From an uncultured Shimia sp. (GTDB lineage Bacteria > Pseudomonadota > Alphaproteobacteria > Rhodobacterales > Rhodobacteraceae), in assembly GCF_947498095.1 (NCBI RefSeq), contig NZ_CANMJE010000015.1, positions 1 to 64,000 of the forward strand: a stretch of 64,000 nucleotides of DNA, given 5' to 3'. The notes below the pieces were generated by a model, which made no database searches, was not told the origin of the DNA, and worked only from the letters and a program-made list of their open reading frames with translations. Of this stretch, positions 16,988 through 25,428 are shown one piece after another. A program made the translations under genes and the position numbers. Positions within the stretch are counted from its first letter, which is position 1; every line of letters starts with the position of its first letter.

Positions 16988-18277
16988 ATGCAAGGGCAAA
17001 CGACGGATACCGAAAACGCTAACCTGCGGGCCGAGGTCGACCGATTGCGTGAACGTGATGCCGCGACCAGAGAAATCCTGTCAGTTATTCGCCAGAACCG
17101 GGACGACGAACAGCCAGTTCTGGACACGATCATTCGAAACGCAGTGATGCTTTGCCATGCAAATGGCGCAGGTCTGTGGCTACTAAATGAGGCTGGTGAC
17201 ATCACTCGTTTGGCTAGCGTGGCAACCGTCGATCCCGAAGAGGCGAGTTTCTCTCCGGGATTAGAGTATCCACGCGACGAGAATTCACCCATGGGGCGGT
17301 GTCTGCGCGACGCGCGGGCGATCAATGAGGCAGACATCCACAACGATCCATACTACTTTGATGGAGAACCCAACCACGTCAGAATGATCGAGGAAGTTGG
17401 CATTCGAAGCCGGTTGCTGGTGCCTCTCGTGGAAAACGGTACTGCCTTTGGATGTATCAGTCTGGTTCGACTGGAAGTGCGCCCGTTTTCCGACGAGGAA
17501 GTTTCGCTAATAGAATCCTTCGCCGAGCATGCCGTGATCGCCATCGGGAATACCCGCCAATTCAACGCGCTGGAAACTTTGAACCTGGAACTCAGCGATA
17601 GGGTCAATGAGCAGGTAGTCGAGATCGAGCGCATGGCGCGCCTAAAGAGGTTTCTGCCAGCGGTCGTGGCGGACGAGGTGATCAGTCAGGGGGCTGACTC
17701 GGTGCTGTCGAGCCATCGCGCGCTGCTGGGGGTGTTGTTCTGCGACATTCGCGGGTTTTCGGCATTTTGCGAAATGGCGGAGCCTGAGGAAACCATCGAG
17801 GTCCTGCAAACCTACTACGAAGAAATGAGCAAACTAATTAGCGTGCACGGTGCGGGAGTTGATCAGCGCATGGGAGATGGGATCATGGTCTTGTTTAACG
17901 ACCCTCTTCCCTGTGATGACCCGGCTGGAAACGCGGTTCGGCTAGCACTTGAAATGCGCGCCCGCATGACCGAATTGTCCAAACAGTGGAAGCGCTTGGG
18001 GTATCGGTTGGGATTTGGTGTGGGTGTTTCGCTAGGTTATGCAACCGTCGGAATGGTGGGTTTTGAATGCCGGTTCGACTACACAGCATCGGGAACCGCG
18101 ATCAACCTTGCTTCCCGCCTTTGCGACGAAGCCGCGGACGGTGAAATTCTACTCAGCCCACGGGCGTGCATCGCGGTTGAAGACAAGTATCCGGTCGATT
18201 CGCGCGGGGAATTTGCGTTGAAAGGTTTTCGTGATCCGATCGAAATCTTCACATTGGGCTCCGGTGTTGTGCCGTAA
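16988..18277 (+). CDS. GAF-domain class III adenylate/guanylate cyclase
   Basis: A 429-residue signalling enzyme. A short N-terminal coiled coil (NANLRAEVDRLRERDAATRE) leads into a GAF domain (about 40-190; GAGLWLLNEAGDITRLA, RSRLLVPLVENGTAFGCISL). A helical linker follows, then a cyclase domain (about 240-425). Metal ligands are Asp253 (LFCDIRGFSAF) and Asp297 (QRMGDGIMVLF), and the transition-state pair is Asn373/Arg377 (AINLASRL). At the position that often holds Lys for adenine recognition there is Gln293, so ATP versus GTP preference is uncertain. I chose the ATG at 16988 because GGGGGAGGGGCAG precedes it; an ATG 12 codons earlier lacks a site. It stands alone and no regulator is adjacent. 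Confidence 0.88.
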   Translation: MQGQTTDTENANLRAEVDRLRERDAATREILSVIRQNRDDEQPVLDTIIRNAVMLCHANGAGLWLLNEAGDITRLASVATVDPEEASFSPGLEYPRDENSPMGRCLRDARAINEADIHNDPYYFDGEPNHVRMIEEVGIRSRLLVPLVENGTAFGCISLVRLEVRPFSDEEVSLIESFAEHAVIAIGNTRQFNALETLNLELSDRVNEQVVEIERMARLKRFLPAVVADEVISQGADSVLSSHRALLGVLFCDIRGFSAFCEMAEPEETIEVLQTYYEEMSKLISVHGAGVDQRMGDGIMVLFNDPLPCDDPAGNAVRLALEMRARMTELSKQWKRLGYRLGFGVGVSLGYATVGMVGFECRFDYTASGTAINLASRLCDEAADGEILLSPRACIAVEDKYPVDSRGEFALKGFRDPIEIFTLGSGVVP

Positions 18278-18742
18278 CAATTCAGAAAACTGGAGGGTCG
18301 ATCCAGTTTCTAATTTGGGCTCGTTGTCGCCATTGGAGCAATCGCAGACATCTTGTTGTCTAGCCCGGCTCGCGACAACACGACCGGCCCATAGCCGACC
18401 TTGGTGGGCTGCGCAGCGATTGTCTGGATTTAAACCAATAGCCGGATGTTATCTTGTCGAAGTCACTCATTGCCTTTCTATAAAAAATTAAGGCTGTAAC
18501 CTATGTTCAGGCTGTGAGCCCGATAATATCCGTTTGCAAAATCTGTCGGGATAACCACTTGGGTCGTACTCAGCCGGTTGTCATACATCCATTTTCAGCG
18601 ATTGGTTCGCTGGTGATCAGGCGCCCCGCGTGCGGATGTAACTGGCGTAAAGGCGCTTGTATGCTGGGTGGATGCACCGGCTTTCTCGATCGAGACATTC
18701 TGGCGCTTGGCGTAGTCTGCGGCCATCGCGTCCATCTCATCT
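18278..18742. other. Intergenic stretch with repeat copy and pseudogene tail
   Basis: Bases 18393-18450 resemble the repeat copy at 675-719 (both contain AGCCGACCTTGGT and GCAGC). Bases about 18595-18742 carry, on the minus strand, the out-of-frame continuation of the small gene that starts at 18907. No other gene is seen. Confidence 0.5.
18393..18450. repeat. Dispersed degenerate intergenic repeat, copy 6
   Basis: AGCCGACCTTGGTGGGCTGC followed by GCAGCGATTG and AACCAATAGCCGGATGTT. The first 30 bases match copy 1 at about four of five positions; the end resembles the AACCGGATGTT of copy 2. Confidence 0.5.
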
Positions 18743-18907
18743 TCAAAGCCCGCCGCGCATGTCATCGGCGTGTTTGCCTTCCATGATCTCGCTACGGGCA
18801 ACCGCTTTCTCGACATGTTCGAGGGCATCGTTACTGCCTTGATGGGCGCGCTTCTGGATGCCGGAAATCGTGCTGCCCTGTCCGAACAGGTCTGAAAAAT
18901 GGCTCAT
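18595..18907 (-). pseudogene. Small gene of unknown function, apparently frameshifted
   Basis: An ATG at 18907 with an excellent AAGGAGAA site starts a 54-residue frame (MSHFSDLFGQGSTISGIQKR...HADDMRGGL) that stops at 18743. Just before that stop the next frame carries GFEDEMDAMAADYAKRQNVS and continues to a stop at 18595, with protein-like composition throughout. Joining them by a one-base shift near 18745-18750 gives a soluble, charged protein of about 100 residues. This looks like a recent frameshift, or a sequencing error, rather than two genes. No family is recognised. Confidence 0.5.
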
Positions 18908-19275
18908 GATGTTCTCCTTTTCTAAAGTGTCTTAGCCCCCTAAAACTGTGCCACTATTTAGTGTCATGAGAGGATGTGGGGATGGCTCGGAAACGGCATT
19001 CGGCATCAAATCGGCAAGAAATCATCCTTGTTTCGGCAGCGCGATGCCATCTTCTTAAGTTCTGCTGACCTCATCCAATACCTGCAACGCACAGGACTGA
19101 GGAAGGAGCAGACAAATGAAAACATCAACCAGCAACACCCGCTACCCGGCGCAACCGGCAAAGCAGGCGCCTCAAACCCCTGCCCCAAAATGCCGTTCAT
19201 GTTTGACGACTGGGCGATGATCTGAGCACGAATTTCGTGCATGACACCGGTTAAACACTTGCCTAGGCTGGCCGA
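18908..19275. other. Intergenic stretch with a possible 34-residue ORF
   Basis: The stretch contains divergent promoter DNA for the small minus-strand gene. It also holds a short plus-strand frame starting at the ATG in AAGGAGCAGACAAATG (about 19116), which encodes 34 residues (MKTSTSNTRYPAQPA... KCRSCLTTGR) with a CxxC pair. The ribosome site is good, but the peptide is not recognised, so it is listed only as a possibility. Confidence 0.35.
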
Positions 19276-19608
19276 ATGCATTCACCGGTTTCATCTATTC
19301 GAAATCTCGGCCCGGCCTTTGAGGCCGCCTGCAAACAGGCTGGCATACATTCGGCAGAAGAGTTGCGCGAACTTGGGGCCGACGACGCCTATGCGCGTCT
19401 GCTGCAATCAGGAACCCGGCCGCATTTCATCGGCTACTATGTACTGGTGATGGGGCTTCAGGGCCGCCCCTGGAACGATTGCAAGGGCAAGGAAAAAGCC
19501 GCTCTACGACAGCGATTTGACGCGCTCAAAGCCCGTGCGCATGACAAGGGCCGCTCCGATCTGGAAGCGGCCCTCAACAGGATCGGCGTTATCGAAAAAC
19601 GCCTTTGA
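19276..19608 (+). CDS. TfoX/Sxy C-terminal-domain protein
   Basis: A 110-residue helical protein matching the TfoX C-terminal domain, seen in SIRNLGPAFEAACKQAGI and SAEELRELGADDAYARLL (about 6-45), the classic helix-hairpin-helix-like 'LGP..E..L...GI.t..ELr.lGa..ay..L' pattern. The N-terminal TfoX domain is absent, as is common in Rhodobacteraceae stand-alone versions. TfoX/Sxy in gammaproteobacteria promotes competence gene expression, but no such role is established for this form. The ribosome site is weak. It converges with ndk across a shared hairpin at 19640-19659. Confidence 0.82.
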   Translation: MHSPVSSIRNLGPAFEAACKQAGIHSAEELRELGADDAYARLLQSGTRPHFIGYYVLVMGLQGRPWNDCKGKEKAALRQRFDALKARAHDKGRSDLEAALNRIGVIEKRL

Positions 19609-19614
19609 TCTTCA

Positions 19615-19659
19615 TTTTGGCAAAAATACTCCGGGGAGCGCGAGGGGTTGGCCCCTCGC
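19615..19659. terminator. Bidirectional terminator and ATACTCC-type repeat between the TfoX-domain gene and ndk
   Basis: GCGAGGGG (19640-19647) pairs with CCCCTCGC (19652-19659) around TTGG, between two convergent genes. Just before it, TTTTGGCAAAAATACTCCGG is one of four copies in the window of a short intergenic motif (others near 37592, 47622 and 60964). Confidence 0.65.
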
Positions 19660-19670
19660 CTGCGCCGGCC

Positions 19671-20093
19671 TTAGCCGACCAGTTCGAGGCCCGAGAAGAA
19701 ATACGCGATCTCGACGGCCGCAGTTTCGGGAGCGTCCGAACCGTGAACCGAGTTTTCGCCAACTGATTCAGCAAATTCTGCGCGGATGGTGCCCGCTGCC
19801 GCGTCTGCCGGGTTGGTTGCGCCCATGACTTCGCGGTTTTTCGCGATGGCGCCTTCGCCTTCCAGAACCTGAGCGACGATGGGAGCCGAGGCCATGAATT
19901 CGCACAGTTCGTCGTAGAACGGACGCTCGGCGTGAACCGAGTAGAACACGCCAGCTTGTGCTTTGGTCAGGTGGATGCGTTTTTGTGCAACGATGCGCAG
20001 GCCAGCTTCTTCGAACTTGGCATTGATTGCGCCAGTCAGGTTGCGGCGGGTGGCATCGGGTTTGATGATCGAAAAGGTGCGTTCCAGCGCCAT
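19671..20093 (-). CDS. ndk: Nucleoside diphosphate kinase
   Basis: Transfers the gamma-phosphate between nucleoside di- and triphosphates through a phosphohistidine. The 140-residue protein has the standard length, the N-terminal [15 protein letters not shown] and the active-site block [13 protein letters not shown] with the catalytic His (about residue 117). [18 protein letters not shown]-type sequence ([16 protein letters not shown]) supplies the conserved nucleotide-binding Arg. AGGAG lies nine bases upstream of the ATG. It is cytosolic, a single gene, and divergent from the ABC-F gene. Confidence 0.97.
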   Translation of the reverse strand: MALERTFSIIKPDATRRNLTGAINAKFEEAGLRIVAQKRIHLTKAQAGVFYSVHAERPFYDELCEFMASAPIVAQVLEGEGAIAKNREVMGATNPADAAAGTIRAEFAESVGENSVHGSDAPETAAVEIAYFFSGLELVG

Positions 20094-20225
20094 GTGTCAG
20101 TCTCCTAAATGCGGGAACAGGCACCCTGCCCGTCCCAATGTGCGAATTGGCGCCCCGATACCACGGGCAAAGCGACTTGAAAAGCAGTGATTGACGCCGC
20201 TCTTGTGTTCGGTCAAACGGTGCGC

Positions 20226-22085
20226 ATGCTCAAGATTTCAGACATCAGTTATTCCGTCGAAGGCCGCCCTTTGTTTGAAGGCGCAACTGCGACCATTCCA
20301 CCGGGCCACAAAGTCGGGCTTATCGGGCGCAATGGCGCCGGAAAAACCACGCTTTTCCGCCTGATCCGCGGAGAACTGGCGCTCGAAGGGGGGGCTATTT
20401 CTCTCCCCCAGCGCGCGCGCATCGGTGGGGTTGCCCAGGAAGTTCCCGGCAACGAGGTCTCACTGATTGATACCGTGTTGGCCGCAGACACTGAACGAGC
20501 GTCGTTGATGGCTGAAGCGGAAACCGCCACAGACTCGCACCGGATTGCAGATATTCAAACCCGTTTGGCTGACATCGATGCCTGGAGTGCCGAGGCGCGC
20601 GCGGGCTCGATCCTCAAAGGCCTGGGGTTTGACCATGCCGAACAACTCAAACCCTGCTCTGCCTTTTCGGGTGGTTGGCGTATGCGTGTGGCCTTGGCCG
20701 CTGTTCTATTTTCGCAACCTGACTACCTGTTGTTGGACGAACCGACCAACTATCTGGATCTGGAAGGCGCACTTTGGCTGGAGAATTATCTGGTCAAGTA
20801 TCCCCACACAGTTCTGATTATCAGCCACGACCGCGAGCTATTGAACCGATCTGTCGGTGCCATCCTGCATCTGGATGAACGCAAACTGACCTATTACACC
20901 GGCCCCTATGACCAGTTCGCACGCCAACGCGCCGAACAGCGCGCAGTTCAGGCGGCAGCAGCGAAAAAGCAACAAGCCCAACGCGAACACCTTCAGGCCT
21001 TTGTGGACCGCTTCAAAGCCAAGGCCAGCAAGGCCAAGCAGGCACAGTCTCGTGTAAAGATGCTGGAAAAGATGACGCCCATTACAGCGCCCGAAGATGC
21101 GGCGCGCGTGGTCTTCACTTTCCCCAAACCTGAAGAACTGTCTCCGCCCATCATCGCCATCGAAGGTGGCTCAACGGGATATGGTGACACTGTTGTTCTG
21201 AAAAACCTCGATCTGCGCATTGACCAGGATGACCGCATCGCCCTTTTGGGGAAAAACGGCCAAGGCAAGTCCACGCTGGCAAAGCTTTTGTCTGGGCGTT
21301 TGGACGCGATGGGTGGAAAATTCACCACATCCAACAAACTTCGGATCGGGTTCTTTGCCCAGCATCAGGTTGACGAGCTTTATGTTGACGAGACCCCCAT
21401 CCAGCACCTTCTGCGCGAACGACCAGCCGAAGGTCAGGCACGTTTGCGCGCCCGCCTTGCAGGCTTTGGTCTGGGCGCGGCCCAGGCCGAAACCGAAGTG
21501 GGACGACTGTCTGGTGGTCAAAAGGCGCGTCTGTCGCTGCTTCTGGCCACGTTAGATGCGCCGCATCTTTTGATCCTTGATGAACCGACCAACCACCTTG
21601 ATATCGAAAGCCGCGAAGCGTTGGTTGAGGCGCTGACGGCCTACTCGGGCGCTGTTATTCTGGTCAGCCACGATATGCATTTGCTGACGTTGGTGGCGGA
21701 TCGCCTTTGGCTGGTCAACAACGGCACCGTGAAGCCCTACGAAGAAGACCTGCCAACATATCGCAAGATGTTGCTGACCGCAGACAGACCGGCAGGCAAA
21801 TCCAAACCCAAACCAGCAGCCAAACGCGCAACCCGTGATGAGGTTCTAGCCCTCAAAGCTGAGGTGAGGAAATGCGAGCAACGCGTTGAAAAGCTGAATG
21901 AAATGTCAGACAAGCTTGCCAAGAAACTCGCGGATTCGTCGCTCTATGAAGACGGCAAACTGGGTGAGATGGAGGTCTGGCAAAAGAAATACGCCGAGGT
22001 GCGTGACGGCATGGACCGTGCCGAAGAGTTATGGATACGCGCCCTTGAAAAGCTTGAAAAAGCTGAAAGCAGAGGCGTAACCTAA
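20226..22085 (+). CDS. ABC-F family ATP-binding protein (Uup/EttA-type)
   Basis: A 619-residue soluble protein with two ABC ATPase domains and no membrane segment. Walker A motifs are GRNGAGKT (34-41) and GKNGQGKS, and signature motifs are FSGGWRMRVAL and LSGGQKARLSLL. LLLDEPTNYLDLE and LILDEPTNHLDIE are the Walker B/D-loops. A charged linker (AAAKKQQAQREHLQAFVDRF) joins the domains, and a lysine-rich coiled coil ends the protein. ABC-F proteins act on the ribosome (translation rescue, antibiotic protection) or in DNA-related roles (Uup). The C-terminal coiled coil favours the Uup-like branch. I start at the ATG of MLKISDISYS; an upstream in-frame start adds 13 non-conserved residues. Confidence 0.92.
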   Translation: MLKISDISYSVEGRPLFEGATATIPPGHKVGLIGRNGAGKTTLFRLIRGELALEGGAISLPQRARIGGVAQEVPGNEVSLIDTVLAADTERASLMAEAETATDSHRIADIQTRLADIDAWSAEARAGSILKGLGFDHAEQLKPCSAFSGGWRMRVALAAVLFSQPDYLLLDEPTNYLDLEGALWLENYLVKYPHTVLIISHDRELLNRSVGAILHLDERKLTYYTGPYDQFARQRAEQRAVQAAAAKKQQAQREHLQAFVDRFKAKASKAKQAQSRVKMLEKMTPITAPEDAARVVFTFPKPEELSPPIIAIEGGSTGYGDTVVLKNLDLRIDQDDRIALLGKNGQGKSTLAKLLSGRLDAMGGKFTTSNKLRIGFFAQHQVDELYVDETPIQHLLRERPAEGQARLRARLAGFGLGAAQAETEVGRLSGGQKARLSLLLATLDAPHLLILDEPTNHLDIESREALVEALTAYSGAVILVSHDMHLLTLVADRLWLVNNGTVKPYEEDLPTYRKMLLTADRPAGKSKPKPAAKRATRDEVLALKAEVRKCEQRVEKLNEMSDKLAKKLADSSLYEDGKLGEMEVWQKKYAEVRDGMDRAEELWIRALEKLEKAESRGVT

Positions 22086-22089
22086 TCCG

Positions 22090-22710
22090 ATGGACAGCGC
22101 CGCCCTGATCACCGCTTTTGTCACGCTCTTTGTGATTATCGACCCGATTGGGCTGACACCGATGTTTGTCGCTCTGACCCAAGGGGTTGATGCTGCGTCC
22201 CGGCGGTCAATCGCACTCCGGTCCTGCCTGATCGCGTTCGCCATTCTTGCCTTGTTTGCATTTTTTGGTGAGGCCGTTCTTGGATTTGTCGGCATTTCGA
22301 TGCCCGCCTTTCGCATCGCCGGTGGTGTCTTACTATTCCTGACCGCGCTCGACATGCTGTTTGAGCGCCGGACAAAACGCCGCGAAGACCGGGTGGACGA
22401 GGACGAAGGCCCTGACCCATCGGTGTTTCCGCTTGCGATCCCGCTGATTGCCGGGCCCGGTTCAATTGCCACGGTGATCTTGCTCAGTGGCCAATTGGGA
22501 TCAGGGATTTCCGGCGCAGCCTTGGTGCTGGGAGTGGCCGTGGCAGTGCTCGTGGTTGTGATGGGCTTTTTTCTGATGGCTGGCGTGCTGGAACGGGTTC
22601 TGGGCAAGACCGGCGTCAATGTCGCAACCCGTCTTCTGGGCATGTTGTTGGCGGCCTTGTCGGTGCAATTCATTCTTGAAGGGTTGCGAGATTTCGGTTT
22701 CGCCGCCTGA
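22090..22710 (+). CDS. MarC family integral membrane protein
   Basis: A 206-residue inner-membrane protein with six predicted helices. The opening FVTLFVIIDPIGLTPMFVAL and the later FPLAIPLIAGPGSIATVILL are the diagnostic MarC/UPF0056 motifs (DPIG.. and P.iaGPG.i). Despite the name, no resistance role is established for the family. It begins four bases after the ABC-F stop, so the two are probably co-transcribed. The middle loop (RRTKRREDRVDEDEGPDPS) is cytosolic and highly charged. Confidence 0.9.
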   Translation: MDSAALITAFVTLFVIIDPIGLTPMFVALTQGVDAASRRSIALRSCLIAFAILALFAFFGEAVLGFVGISMPAFRIAGGVLLFLTALDMLFERRTKRREDRVDEDEGPDPSVFPLAIPLIAGPGSIATVILLSGQLGSGISGAALVLGVAVAVLVVVMGFFLMAGVLERVLGKTGVNVATRLLGMLLAALSVQFILEGLRDFGFAA

Positions 22711-22760
22711 CTTTATCCGGCGCAATGCCGTGCCTATATACCTCTGAACAAGGAGGCGAC

Positions 22761-23342
22761 ATGGACGAACATGACTACATGAGCTTGGTTTACCTGGTGG
22801 TCCTAGGCAGTGCAGTGATCTTTTGGTTCGTGACAAGCCATCGCCAGAGTTTCAGCAAGAACATCCAACAAGGTTTGGCGTGGGTTTTGATCTTTGTTGG
22901 CGTGCTGGCTGCCTATGGCATGTGGGAAGATATTCGCAGCACTGTGCTTGTAGAACACCGCGTAGACGCAGACACCGGTCAGATTGAAATTCCCCGCAGC
23001 CCTGACGGCCATTACCGGCTGGCACTGGATGTGAACGGATCGCGGATCGACTTTGTCGTCGACACCGGGGCGACAGACATCGTTCTCAGCAAAGCCGACG
23101 CCATCCGCGCTGGCTTCGATCCCGAGGCGCTGCCCTATTTCGGACGGGCCTATACCGCCAACGGCGAAGTGCGCACCGCACCAGTCGAACTTGACGAAAT
23201 CCGTTTGGGCGACCTGATCGATCGAAACATTCCGGCCAGCATCAACGAAGGAGAGTTGAACCAGTCTTTGCTGGGCATGCGGTATCTTCAACAGTTCAGT
23301 GAGATTACGATCACCGGTGGAAAACTGATCCTTACAAGGTAA
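22761..23342 (+). CDS. Membrane-anchored retropepsin-like aspartic protease (TIGR02281 family)
   Basis: A 193-residue protein with two N-terminal transmembrane helices (about 9-25 and 39-53) and a C-terminal clan AA aspartic protease domain. DFVVDTGATDIVLS (98-111) carries the single catalytic DTG, so a homodimeric active site is expected, as in retropepsins. The final MRYLQQFSEITITGGKLIL strand is typical of TIGR02281. AAGGAGGCGAC upstream of the ATG at 22761 fixes the start. Its substrate in the periplasm or at the membrane is unknown. It may be read through from MarC, 50 bases upstream. Confidence 0.87.
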   Translation: MDEHDYMSLVYLVVLGSAVIFWFVTSHRQSFSKNIQQGLAWVLIFVGVLAAYGMWEDIRSTVLVEHRVDADTGQIEIPRSPDGHYRLALDVNGSRIDFVVDTGATDIVLSKADAIRAGFDPEALPYFGRAYTANGEVRTAPVELDEIRLGDLIDRNIPASINEGELNQSLLGMRYLQQFSEITITGGKLILTR

Positions 23343-23352
23343 GGAACCCTGT

Positions 23353-23823
23353 TTAATCGCTGGTTTTTTCGGCCTTTTTCTGCCAACGCCCGTCGTCTTC
23401 AGACCAGTACTCGGCCGCGCACCCTGCGTTGGTCAGGGATGTCCATTGTGTGCGGGCATGGGCCACGGCGGCCTCGTCATGACCGTCAAACAGGATCACA
23501 CCCCGTTCTGCCGCCTGCACCTCATCGGGCGTAATATCGGCGCCATCAATACTGACGACATAGACAGCGCCGTTAAGGTTGTCCGCGGCGGTTGTGAGCA
23601 AGACCGGCTGATCCGCGTCATGCGAGCCCCCTGCCATGCCATGTGGCAGAAACCCGGCGTCGCCGCCAGCCTGCCACAGCTTTTGATCCAACCACTCCAG
23701 CCGTTCTCGGTTACCGCCGCGTACGAGGATCGGCCAGCCCTGCTCCAACGCCTTACCCACCAGCGTCGTCAATGTGACGTCGACCGGGTTGCGGGTCAGG
23801 TGATAGAACAGGGCTTTGCCCAT
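23353..23823 (-). CDS. holC: DNA polymerase III subunit chi
   Basis: A 156-residue HolC protein, the clamp-loader accessory subunit that binds SSB. The N-terminus ALFYHLTRNPVDVTLTTLVG, the KALEQGWPILVRGGNRERLEWLDQKLW block and the FLPHGMAG motif are typical of alphaproteobacterial HolC. It starts one base after the pepA stop, so it is translated from the pepA message. The holC-pepA pair is a conserved alphaproteobacterial arrangement. Confidence 0.92.
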   Translation of the reverse strand: MGKALFYHLTRNPVDVTLTTLVGKALEQGWPILVRGGNRERLEWLDQKLWQAGGDAGFLPHGMAGGSHDADQPVLLTTAADNLNGAVYVVSIDGADITPDEVQAAERGVILFDGHDEAAVAHARTQWTSLTNAGCAAEYWSEDDGRWQKKAEKTSD

Positions 23824-23824
23824 T

Positions 23825-25300
23825 TTATGCGCCTGTTTCGAAGTGATTGGACACCAATCGGTTCAGCGCCATCACGCCCCAGCCCGTTGCCCCGGTTGGC
23901 GCATAGGTACTTTCGAATTTCACGCTGGCCACGCCTGCGATGTCGAGGTGAATCCAGGGTGTGCCTTCGGCGATAAAGCGATGCAGGAACTCTGCGGCCG
24001 TGGCAGACCCTGCAGGACGCCCGCCAGTGTTCTTCAGATCAGCAATGCGAGACTTCAACTGATCAGCATAGCCCTGCCCCAGCGGCATCCGCCATGCGCC
24101 TTCATGCTCAGCCTCTGCCGCTTTGAGGAAGCGGTTACAAAAACTGTCATCGTTTGAAAACACACCCGCCTTGTGATGTCCCAAACCGATAATGATCGCG
24201 CCGGTCAAGGTGGCCAGATCGATGATGCCCGCAGGCGCAAACCGCTCTTGTGTGTACTGCAGCACGTCGCATAGCACCATGCGGCCCTCAGCATCGGTGT
24301 TGATGACTTCAATGGTGTCACCCTTCATAGATGTGACTACATCGCCAGGACGCGTTGCACGGGCCGACGGCATGTTTTCGACCAACCCGACAAGGCCCAC
24401 CACGTTGGCAGGCGCTTTGCGCAAAGCAAGCGCCCGCATGGTGCCAGCGACAACGCCCGCGCCGCCCATGTCCATCGTCATATCTTCCATGCCTCCAGCG
24501 GGTTTCAGCGAAATCCCGCCGGTGTCAAAGACCACGCCTTTGCCCACCAGTGCTAGCGGCGCGGCGTCTTTCTCGCCGCCCTTCCACTGCATGACAACAA
24601 CCTTCGAAGGGCTGTCGGACCCCTGCCCGACACTCAGCAACGCGCCCATGCCCAGGTCTGCCAATTTGTCTTCGTCCAGCACTTCGACCTCAAGACCGAT
24701 CTCGGTCATGGCTTCAAGCCGGTTGGCGAATTCTGTCGTGGTCAGAACGTTGGCAGGCTCATTTGTCAAATCGCGCGTCATGAACACGCCTTCGGCCACG
24801 GCCAACAAGGGTGCAGCAGCGCTTTCAAGGTCGTCCGGCTTTGACGCCATCACTGACACAACGCGCGCATCTTTGTCTTTGTCACCACTCTTGTGATCGT
24901 CAAAGCCATAGTCCCGCAGCGCCAAGCCCAAAAGGATATGTTCAGCCCGCCGGAACGATCCAGCACATAACGTGAGTGCTGATTTTCCTCGTGCCTTGGC
25001 CAACGCCACACCACACTTACGTGCAGTTTCAATATCCGCGTTGCGGGCGACGAACACCACGTCGACCGCTTCGGCCGCCAATCCCGTTGGAAAGGCAAGT
25101 GTTGCAAGTGTTGCAGGCTTGGCATCTGCTGCGCGTTCAGCGATCAACCGTGCCAAAGCACCTTTGGTCAGACGATTGATACGCCGCACGGCAGTATCCA
25201 TCTTACCGTCCTGCGGCACCAAGAGCGCGATACGGCCCTCGCGCGCCGCCAGCGCATCGGTTTCGGTCTCAAAAAATTCAAACCGTACCGGCTGAACCAT
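23825..25300 (-). CDS. pepA: Leucyl aminopeptidase (M17)
   Basis: A 491-residue cytosolic M17 aminopeptidase that removes N-terminal residues using two metal ions. The catalytic C-terminal domain has VGKGVVFDTGGISLKPAGGMEDMTMDMGG (cited here as GKGVVFDTGGISLKP and MEDMTMDMGG). It also has the NTDAEGRMVLCDVL metal/bicarbonate block, with the conserved Arg, and AEFLHRFI. The length is normal. The start at 25300 follows GGGGAG; a longer frame upstream adds 33 non-conserved residues. It is divergent from lptF and followed directly by holC. Confidence 0.95.
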   Translation of the reverse strand: MVQPVRFEFFETETDALAAREGRIALLVPQDGKMDTAVRRINRLTKGALARLIAERAADAKPATLATLAFPTGLAAEAVDVVFVARNADIETARKCGVALAKARGKSALTLCAGSFRRAEHILLGLALRDYGFDDHKSGDKDKDARVVSVMASKPDDLESAAAPLLAVAEGVFMTRDLTNEPANVLTTTEFANRLEAMTEIGLEVEVLDEDKLADLGMGALLSVGQGSDSPSKVVVMQWKGGEKDAAPLALVGKGVVFDTGGISLKPAGGMEDMTMDMGGAGVVAGTMRALALRKAPANVVGLVGLVENMPSARATRPGDVVTSMKGDTIEVINTDAEGRMVLCDVLQYTQERFAPAGIIDLATLTGAIIIGLGHHKAGVFSNDDSFCNRFLKAAEAEHEGAWRMPLGQGYADQLKSRIADLKNTGGRPAGSATAAEFLHRFIAEGTPWIHLDIAGVASVKFESTYAPTGATGWGVMALNRLVSNHFETGA

Positions 25301-25428
25301 AACAATACTCCCCTGTTGCTGCCCAATTCCTAGCGTGCCCACACAACATATGCCAGATAGCAGTTTCCGTACGGCTACATTTCCATTATTGTCGCCCAAA
25401 AGAAGAGCACTTGGGGGATTCTCGTGCC

